Below, piece after piece: positions 55,826-64,000 of a DNA stretch of 64,000 bases. Numbering within the stretch: the first letter of the stretch is position 1; each line of letters opens with the position of its first letter. Position numbers and translations under genes: made by a program. Source of the DNA: Pinus tabuliformis (Eukaryota > Streptophyta > Pinopsida > Pinales > Pinaceae); the NCBI GenBank assembly GCA_031772625.1, contig CM062808.1:140532605-140596604 (forward strand). Reading direction: 5' to 3'. The notes beneath the pieces are model-generated. The model was given only the letters and a program-made list of their open reading frames with translations. It had not been told where the DNA came from and did not search any database.

Positions 55826-58200
55826 TTGCCATTGAGGCATGCAAGCTTCAAAGTACTGAATGGGGTGTTCCTAGATCAACTTCTTGGATAATGAGCTGAT
55901 GTCGACAAGAAGTGATCTATCACAGGAGGGCCTTAATGAATCCCGCATCAATGACACAGAATGGAGCAAATGATTTTGATGGAGGTGAAAACGATCTGGT
56001 GATATAAGGTTCAGGGTGGCGGTCATGAAATAATGGAGTATAATGTATGGTAGTGGGTGAGACACAGGTGACTTCTCTTGAACATATAAGCGACACTGAT
56101 GTGATGGATTGGTAGCATTAACCCCAAATGTGGATGGTATGGCGTGACCATGGTGATGTGACCAGTGAATGAAACAACCCAACCCGACTCGGACACGGAG
56201 TGGAAGTGTCATGTTCAAGAGCGACTTGCTACCAACAAAGTTTCTTTGAGTTTTCTTCCCAATTTTTCCCCAGTCATTGCTGACCAGTACCTCTTTATTT
56301 TTGTCAAGCTTGAGGAGGATAACATATGCTTGTTCTATAATTTTCCCTTCGGGCAAACCCATCGCTATGTTTTAACGAGCCTAGCGATAGTGAAACTCGT
56401 TCTCGTCTAAAGACAAGTTTGTCACTATTAAATTTTTTTAACGAGTTTAACGACAAAGATAACTCTGTCCTTTTCAATTTTAGAGAGTCTGAAAAGGAAT
56501 GTAAAGGTAACTCCAAAATTCCTTTCTCGTCATCTAATCCCTTAAGTCCGAAAAAGTATAAAACAATACAGAAGGGATGAATTTTCGATAGTTTTAACGA
56601 GCTGAACAAAACAAGCGCTCGATATTTTTGTGTAATAATCCCTCAGGTCCAAAAAGATTAAAATCTAGAGGAGGGATAGCACTTCCTGTCCCTTTAATGA
56701 GCAGGAGAGGCCAATGGCTCGGCAATCTTTTCATATTTTACAAGTCAATTGAAAATAGCTTAAAGGAGACTCGTCTTTTGAGGAATGAGTGATAAAACGG
56801 GTAGCAGCTGATTCCAGGTAAGGTTTGGAATTTTCCAATCACGACAGTGTCACAAGGATGGCAAGTGAAATCACTCTTCGCAGCTGTTCCTCAAAATGGG
56901 TAAACAATCAAATGGAGGTGAATGATCGGCCAATGAAAAGTGGAGGTGACGGTGCAAACACGACCAAGGCTTTAATGGCTGAAGTACTACATTCACGATG
57001 GTTATTTACTGGGGAATAATTCATTTTTTAATGAGCTTAAACGCGGGTGGAAACATTTGCTCATGTCTTATGTTTATTTTTTAACGAGCTTGAACTATGT
57101 GCTAAAACTGCTCGATTAATCTAGTCTTGTGATAAGAATGTATCATATAAAAACGACAACTTTTAGAGATTTTCCCCACATCCTTTCTTTATGCAAGTTA
57201 GGAAACGACCAATCCTACGAGTTTAAAGGGTTAGAGGTCCTAAAAATTTAAAAAAAAAATAGTCACTCTTCGCTTGCATTCCAAAAGGTTTGCATGCCCC
57301 CAGGTATAAAACAGAGTTTCAAGGTTACACTGGTTCGCTTTGGTGAAGTTGCATATACACATTGGTTCAACTCTTCCAAGTAGTGTATGCACTCTGAAGC
57401 ATGGTTTTTGATGATACAATTGGTTCTGAATATTATTGCAGAGTTCTGGGTTCTGCTCTGTGTTCTGGTGACTGTGTTTTGATGACAAGGTTTCAGTGAT
57501 TAAGTTGTTGGGTGATTTAGATAGTAATGATTGAGTATTCAATGGATGGGTAATGCAATAGTTGTATTACAGTGGTGATTGATTGTGAGATTCAACGTTG
57601 TTTATGGGTCCAATATGAAAATTGGATGAAACGTGGCCTTCAGATTGTGGTGTTGTGTTCGAAGAGTATCCAGTCTGAAAATTTATGAAACGTGGTACCT
57701 AGAGAAAGAAAGGAGGTCGGAACCTACGTACTGGTAAATATATTGGCTAGTACAAGAGCTAGGGGTTGTAGCTCCCTTCCAGTAGAAGCTGGAGAACAAA
57801 ATAAGGTTGTAGCCTTCTGTAAATAGAAGCCTGCGTACTGGTATGATTCTGCACTAGTACATTGTTGTAAACATATTGTCTTATTATTAAAAGAAGATAG
57901 AGACGACATCAACAGGTGGTTTTTACCCACATTGGGTTTCCACCTTACATCTTGGTGTTCATGAGTGATGCTTATGTGTGATGGTTCTTTCTGTTATTAA
58001 CTGCACATGGTTATTGTTGAATGTTTAATAAAGTACTGATACTCAGATTAAATATTAACATATGATGAATTAACAGAATCATTAGTTTGTTGGATATACG
58101 CTTGTTTCCTTAAACACAGTTATGTACACACGTGGGTTGCCTTCATGGAAGTAGCGTATATGAAATTGAGTAAGAAAAGAAAAATATTATTGACTTGACT
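55826..58200. other. Non-coding sequence, probably LTR-element interior and an LTR remnant
   Basis: The 163-codon minus-strand frame at 55871-56362 has no family features and I do not call it. The motif TTTAACGAGC or TTTAATGAGC recurs between 56370 and 57090. GGTATAAAACAGAG near 57303 is a TATA-like site. 58190-58230 has TAATTCACCCCCCCCTCTCAATATT, which resembles the end region of plant copia LTRs, so 57.3-58.2 kb may be a decayed copia LTR. Confidence 0.35.
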
Positions 58201-58299
58201 AATACTAATTCACCCCCCCCTCTCAATATTATTTCAAAAATTAGCCTCCACTTCACCCACTCACTGAAGAAGAAGAAAAAATAACAAAAAAAAAAAGGA

Positions 58300-58480
58300 C
58301 TCAAGTGAAAACCTCCATGAGGTGCTTGAGTCGCATCATTGGGTTGGAAACCTCTTCTGAGGTGGCCCAATGATGTCAAAAAAGAAGAGAGAAAAATAAG
58401 GTCCCTGGGTGAAAACCTCCCGTAGAGGCACCCAAGGTAGGAAATTAGGGTTAAAACCTCCTTGAGGCGCCCTAGCTATT
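58300..58480 (+). repeat. Four small hairpin repeats (CCTC..GAGG)
   Basis: AAACCTCCATGAGGTGC, AAACCTCTTCTGAGGTGG, AAAACCTCCCGTAGAGGCACCC and AAAACCTCCTTGAGGCGCCC lie within 170 bp. Each forms CCTC/GAGG around 3-5 bases. In the third, an outer GGGTG/CACCC adds a second stem. Confidence 0.6.
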
Positions 58481-59058
58481 TTCAAGAAACAAAAAAAAAC
58501 AAAAAAAAGAAAAAAAATAAAAAGAAAAAATGAATTTTTAGTTGCATTGCAGGTTTGCAGGAGGACTAGAGGAAGCAGCAGAAGGTGACAAGGGAGCCCT
58601 GAAACCAACACTATCACCTATCCTGCCTTCCCACGCCTTTATCCATCATTCTTGGCATTTTTTTTCACCTCACTGTGATTCTTTTTCAAAATTGTGTTTT
58701 CTACATGAGGTTTTGTGTTTTCTGATGAGCCCCAATTTTTGGTACAATTTGGGCTCATTTGGCCTACTTGCTCTGCTCAAACCATTCATTTTTTATTGCT
58801 TATGCATTCATTTCTTGGTTTATTCATGTTGTTTGTAGGAAGAAGGGTAGACATTCTATCTACGTGACTAATGCATGATGCTTTCAGGTTTTTGGCATTA
58901 AAAGGGAGAAAAAACCACGAGAAAGGAGACAAGGAGACAATGAGGTGGCACTGCTGGTTTTTAGGAGAGGATGTCCACGGTCTTGGGGACCTTCCTCGTG
59001 ATTCCCACCATAGCTCCGAGCTCCAATCCATCTCCCCACCGAGCTTAGAAGCAGCCAG
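58481..59058. other. A-rich tract and non-coding sequence
   Basis: 58490-58532 is almost pure A with scattered C, G and T. The rest has no supported gene. Confidence 0.3.
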
Positions 59059-59136
59059 CTGTTCTACAGGAACAACAGTTATAACTGTTCTACAGGAACA
59101 ACAGTTATGACTGTCCTACAGGATCAGCAGTTTAAA
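59059..59136 (+). repeat. 26-bp tandem repeat, three copies
   Basis: CTGTTCTACAGGAACAACAG starts at 59059 and 59085, and a variant (CTGTCCTACAGGATCAGCAG) at 59111. Each carries CTACAGGA and ends about 60-80 bp upstream of the TATA-like box at 59193, so it may be an LTR enhancer. Confidence 0.8.
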
Positions 59137-59192
59137 CTTCAGTTGGACAGCCGAGCTCCTCAAATCAAGGACACCTGTTGGATGATCATTTT

Positions 59193-59339
59193 GCATAAAT
59201 ACTGAGGCCGTAGCCTTGGATAGAAGCTTTTTGAACCTTGGTATTACTCTTGTAATTTGGAAGTACGAGCTACAGCTCGGTTTTTGTTCCTTTTGTAAGC
59301 CAATTTTGGCATGTCATCAGACTTTCGTTTATGAATAAA
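59193..59339 (+). promoter_or_regulatory. LTR core promoter and polyadenylation region
   Basis: CATAAATACTGAGGCC near 59193 matches the minus-strand promoter at 2757. TGAATAAAGGC at about 59332 is a possible poly(A) signal. Together with the hairpin at 59385 this looks like U3-R-U5 of an LTR on the plus strand; the LTR ends were not found. Confidence 0.5.
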
Positions 59340-59384
59340 GGCAGTCAGATTTTGATCTCATTCTGAGTTTCTAAGGGAGCTATA

Positions 59385-59413
59385 GCTCTCAGGTTAGGGC
59401 CCAACCTGAGAGC
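59385..59413 (+). other. 11-bp perfect stem-loop, loop AGGGCCC
   Basis: GCTCTCAGGTT and AACCTGAGAGC pair perfectly around AGGGCCC. It is related to the hairpin at 2572-2598, at the same place relative to the promoter. Confidence 0.65.
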
Positions 59414-62289
59414 AATAGATCTCCTCGGTGTTGTAATGTTGTTGCATTTCGTTCCAGCACTTTGAGTTTTTACTTTCACATGCAATTCGAATTTACAGTT
59501 TGTTAATTTAGTCTTTTTCATGAGCTTAGATAGGATTAGTTTATGGTGAATTTGTTTCCAGTTGCTTAGGTTAGAAGAGGATAGAAATAATCTATTGGAG
59601 CTCCAGCAAAAGGTTGTTAAGGCTCACTGCCATCTCTGTTAGGGATTGGGGTGCAGTCCATAACCAACCACCAAAAAGAAACGCAGTTCTTCTCACTTCC
59701 ATGCAAGCTGCAACATAGACATTTTCGTTGAAGATCCATCCATGCACTTTTGACATCGAACCATACTTCTACATTTCACTTCCATGCACGAGTTTCATTT
59801 CTTGGTTTTCCATTGCTGCTCATAGGTTTCATGGCACAGTTATCATAGGTTAATGAATTTCTCGTTTTTGGTGCATAAGTCATTTGTTTCATTTACGCTG
59901 CTCCTTATCATTCCACCTTCTTCTTCTTCTTGATCTCTCCTCAATCCATCTACTCAGCCTCTGTCCAACTCATTTACCCTCCAACTCATCCATTGATCAC
60001 TTAGCTCCATTTACTTAAACTTTCGTTGATCCCATCCTTCCAACCATCAACCCACTGCATGCACTCTTCCTCCATCTGATTCCTCTGCTCCTGAGCCATC
60101 ACCAGCTCCATCTCCATCTCACCTATCCTTCCACACCACTCCAACACTCCTCCATCTCCCAAAACCTCCACGGCCAAACATCCTGTAGAATTGCACAGAC
60201 TTCCTGTAGAAACCCCTGAGTTTCCTGTAGGATCCCCTGCAGACTTCCTGTAGAAACCTGCAAACTCGGTTGCTGAGCATCCAAACGTGGTAGGCTTCTG
60301 TGGACTGATGCTGGAGACCCTCTGGGACCTCCCTTAGCCATCCTGACCTTGCCCATGCTTTTCTTCCATTCCAACCGCTCCTGCACAACCAAACCCTAAT
60401 CAAAAGCATCATCACAATAAATCCAACCACTTAATGAAAAAATACAAAAACATGTCTTTTCAGATGCAAGTAGCTTAGATGCATGTATTTCAGCCCACTA
60501 CAAGTAATGGCATTAGTGGTAGTTGTTTCATTCACAGTTTTGCATAGTTAGGGTCTAGCTAGTTAAATTAGGGTTTACTAGGGTTTTCATGCTTTATTGG
60601 TTTTCAGCTACTTTCTGCAATTAGACTAGTCTCCTTTGAGTTAGCTTTCGTCCATCATTCATAAAGCTTCTTCTGTGAGCCTATAGAAGTTGGCTTGAGC
60701 CCTAGCGGACTTGTGCCAGCTGACCAAGTGACAGCTGCGACAAGAGCTAGTACTTGTGCATACAGCACCGTCGCTTCCAAGTTTGTACGAACTACCAGGT
60801 TGATAAAATTAGAGATAGGAAGCTCTAGGAGTTGTAGCATTATTGCTACAATACTGGAGCCCACCATTTTATATAGGAGGCTCTTGTAGGAATTACAGAG
60901 AGCCAGAAATGGATATAAAAGGCAGTTTTGGGGGTGGAGAAGCTTCATAAAAAATCTATAAATCCTCCTATAGTCTTCAAACCTCCTTGCCATATTTTCC
61001 AAGCCTGCATGACATCCTAAGCATTATTCTTCTTCATGTCCAAGAAAAACACAAAAAAACAGTTTTTCATGACAAGAAAAAAAAAAAACAAAAAAACAAA
61101 AAAGGAAACAACACCATCCACCTCACCTAAAGCCTACCTATTACCTCTCCATATCTATCTACATCTCTTGCATCATCCTTACAACTCCAAGCATAGGAAG
61201 AAGCTAAAGTTTCAAGGGGAGAAGCAACTACAAGAGCTCCTGTAGGAATTCCTGTAACAGTTGATCCCATTAAAATCTAGAATTAGCTGCAAGAGGGTGC
61301 AAACATGAAGGTTGAAGAAGACACTTGAAGCTCAGATCCAGCGAAAGAAGAACCTACACAAGGCACAACCACACATCAGTAGGCAGACAACATGCATCAA
61401 AAGAAACAAAGGCATGCAACAGAGAGAAAGAGCCACAACACCTCACAGCCAATGCATTTGCATCTCAGGTAAGTAACTAACCCGCTCCTCTGTTTGCAAT
61501 TGTGTAGTTAGAAGGCATGAAATAGAAACAAGATGGTTGAGGTTGAATGATGGAAAGGTGGCCAGTTAACTTGGCCACCTTCATCTAGTTGACTCCACTC
61601 ATCCAAAGATGTCACCCACATGTGTGCACAGTCAACTTAATAAAGATGTCAAGGACAGGTAGTGGAGGAAGTGTGAACTCCGATGCAATCATGAGGGATG
61701 ATTACGAGAGAAGGGACATGATGACAAGGTAGGTGGGGAGCAACACTCTGAATATGGCCAATGTACACTTTTCCAGCTCATCCTCCATCACCATAAATAT
61801 CCATAAAGGGAAATAGTACTCCTCCCCGAACACTCTCACCACCTTTTCGTTCATTCTCTCCTCGAAACTCTGCTCCTGCGATCTCCTCATGCCCCCACAG
61901 CCTCATAACAATATTTCTCCATTGATCTCTCCCATATTCTTGCTCTCGATGTTTTCTACAGGAGCACTTACAGGTTCTACAGGAGCACCTACAGGAATTC
62001 TATAGGAGCTACAACAGTCTTCTACAGTAGGGCCAGTGAGTTGTTTTGAAGGGAGAAAACATGGGTTTTAGCACGATTCTTAGGTTGAGGAGGTAGGTTC
62101 CATGCATACCCCCATTGAATATCAAAATATGCAAGTAGTGGTTTAAATTCGAGGGTGAAATCAAACCTTCAGGCGGAGGAAATACATAAAAAAACTTCTT
62201 CTTATTTCTTAAAAGAACGCAGTCTCTCTGTTTCTCTATTTTTCTTCAAAAATCGTTGTCTCCATCTCCACATTTGGTTTCCCAAAGAA
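59414..62289. other. Non-coding, retroelement-derived
   Basis: No supported gene. CTACAGGA/TCCTGTAG motifs cluster at 60180-60260, 61230-61260 and 61960-62030. 61078-61110 is an A-rich run. Confidence 0.35.
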
Positions 62290-63959
62290 GAATAAGAAAA
62301 ATGACAGGAAGTTTTATGAGGAAGGAGCCCACCAACTCCTCTAGGCTCCATGCACATCCCAAGTAGTGGACATATTCACAAGAGAAAATTAGACGAACTT
62401 TTTTGAGAAATTCCAAGGGTTTGATGAGGAAATTGCTCAAGAATTTGCCACTCTTTGGTCCCTCACACCAGAACACATGCCACTGTCACCTTTAGAGGTC
62501 TTTCCATGGAGATAACCCCTGAAATTATCAGTAGGGTCACTACCCTTCTTCTTGGGTTGCCTTGGAGTAAGGATGAGAAACCAATTGGCCAGGCTGCTAA
62601 GAAAAACTTTTTCCAAAACAATGAAACCCCTGTAGAGGATAAAAATGGCATTAGAAGGGCTAGCATACCATATACTTGGGATGAGGTTAGCTACCAAATA
62701 ATCAAATATATTTCCTGTAGGGTAGGTACATCATTGTCTATGGTTACCACTTTAGAATCCTTCATGAATTAAGGTATGGCATGGACACTCCAACCCCTCA
62801 AAAGCTAAGCATCCCCTACTTCCTCCTGGAGTCTCTCATTGACTCCAGCACTAAAGTTCAAGCAGGAAATTTAGAGTAGCTAGCTAGCCATGGCTTAATC
62901 AAAATTTTAGTGGAAGAAGCCCTCCATACATTTACACTCCCTATAGCATGGGAAATCTTCCGAAACATGACAACTGAGGATGACATAGAGACCCTAACCT
63001 ATGATATTAGTCCTACTGGTAGTGAGGAGGAAGAGCAGCAAGGGGGAGAAGGTGAAGCAACTAGTGACTTAGCAGAACAAGAAAGGAAGAAGGAAGAAAC
63101 TAAGATAGAGGAGGAGAAAGCTAAAGAAACAAAGCAAACAGAGACAGAAAAAGAAACAGAAGGAGGAGAAAAAGGGGCAGAAAAGACAGAACAAGGAGAA
63201 GTGTCCCCTGAGACTCTAGAAAGAGAGGTAGCAGCTACTCTCACTGCCCTCAGTACACCCATCAAGCCAAAGAAAAAGAGGAAAAGGTAGGCCTCCATGT
63301 ATTTCAGGGCTAGGAAGAGCACAAGAATCAAAATAGGGAAACCCCAGCCTTCTTCAAAAGTGCCAATTATAATTGAAGATTCACCCTCTGCCCAAGGAAA
63401 AGAATCCCCTTCCAAGGCACCTATCACATATGAAAGGGGGACTCCTAGATCTCCCACATGGAAAGAAAAGGTAGAACTACAGGACCCAAAAACAGTCCTA
63501 CAGGAGGCACAAACAGTTCTACAGGAGACACTGTCAAAACTACAGGAGACCCAAAAGCTTGAGAAAAGGATAGAAGGACAGCCACAGGGAAAGGAGGAAG
63601 AAACAGAGCTACAAGAACCTGATCCCCAACCCAATCTTGGATCCTACTACAATCTTCTTGAGGGCGGAAGAATAATTCCACAAAAATTTTCAATTCCACT
63701 ATTCTTTGAATTAGAGAAAGAGAGAATAAGAACACATTGGTGGATGCAAATAGCGAAATCCAAAGGAGTTGATCATATTGGCCATATGGAGAACAAACTC
63801 AAAGAAATGGGCAGAGAGTTGAGTGCTATCAGATACAGAGAAGAAATTACAAGAAGCCACCTTGAAACTCAAAATGAATTTGCTAAGGAGGTAGTTGCAA
63901 TAGAAAGAGACCCAGCTGGCATGCATGGACAGCTGGTCCATGGAGGCATTGCAATGTAG
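62290..63959 (+). pseudogene. Plant-transposon-protein-like gene with acidic linker and coiled coil, partial copy
   Basis: Pieces in order: VVDIFTREN.TNFFEKFQGF (about 62370); THATVTFRGLSMEITPEIIS with TTLLLGLPW (about 62470-62560); YGYHFRILHELRYG (about 62740, other frame); LIKILVEEALHTFTLPIAWE (about 62900); an acidic Glu/Lys/Thr linker ending KPKKKRKR (nuclear-signal-like, about 63280); then VLQEAQTVLQETLSKLQET and PQPNLGSYYNLLEGGRIIPQ, and a final helical part to 63959. Stops and frame changes at 62385, 62770, 62876 and 63288 break it. The first two pieces fit the 'putative plant transposon protein' domain. The gene is inverted relative to 3242-5835, and its C-terminal end may be incomplete at the window edge. 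Confidence 0.6.
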
Positions 63960-64000
63960 AACACCAGAAAATTCCTATGGCCTGTATCTTAAGGACCAAT

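Noticed and set aside
54150..56128. 15-bp inverted repeat CATTTGGGGTTAATG around the inverted nested-family copy
   Set aside because: A few such pairs are expected by chance in 64 kb, and the right arm is not at an LTR end.
55871..56362. 163-codon minus-strand frame as a gene of the nested-family element
   Set aside because: No recognisable domain and no composition bias typical of coding sequence; not testable without further copies.
1..64000. Host genes, tRNA, rRNA
   Set aside because: None recognised on either strand; every coding signal fits a retroelement.

Overview
The window looks like intergenic DNA of a large-genome land plant, most likely a gymnosperm; this is inferred from style, not from a marker gene. 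I see no host gene, tRNA or rRNA. Almost everything is LTR retrotransposon, nested and in different stages of decay. The signs are Ty3/gypsy gag and pol domains, plant primer-binding sites, 5-bp target duplications and C-to-T nonsense decay.

The centre is one complete Ty3/gypsy element at 28430-51997, flanked by the direct repeat CTCAC. Its LTRs are about 7.14 kb, roughly ten times the usual size. The 5' copy has grown to 9.6 kb because a 2.5-kb LTR element (33717-36216, target repeat CCATG) landed in it. Between the LTRs lie a primer site (38080-38098) and one long open gag-pol frame (to 44598): Gag, protease, an extra RNase H, reverse transcriptase, a degenerate second RNase H and integrase. 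Each LTR also carries a frame for a protein of about 1,230 residues: a globular N-terminal half, a Gln/Pro-rich linker with a basic nuclear-signal-like patch, and a long coiled coil. A third, clearly diverged copy of the same LTR family is a solo LTR at 20994-28206 (target repeat GGAAC); its protein frame is broken only by two TAG codons. These LTR-encoded proteins are the best candidate for an undescribed system.

Both of these insertions sit inside an older element whose 3' LTR starts at 20406, just after a purine tract and a decayed integrase (18945-20405). That LTR contains a tandem array of 38-39-bp units built on a perfect hairpin (GTTCCTTT/AAAGGAAC). A related, longer array at 17335-18130 belongs to what looks like its 5' LTR. 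Upstream lie an older Athila-like element (LTR end 13813, tRNA-Asp-type primer site, decayed gag 14179-15779), a decayed zinc-knuckle gag (8916-9860), and at 1-6300, on the minus strand, a third lineage with its own large LTR.

The lineage at the left edge also has a protein frame in its LTR (3242-5835, minus), and a related frame in the opposite orientation fills the right edge (62290-63959, plus). Their N-terminal part resembles the domain called 'putative plant transposon protein' in plant retroelements. Two different gypsy lineages in one window therefore carry the same kind of globular-plus-coiled-coil protein in or near LTRs. Between 52 and 62 kb lie a decayed gag-like region with a 2A-like motif, a second, inverted copy of the 2.5-kb-type element (54165-55825), and LTR promoter remnants with small hairpins and short repeats.
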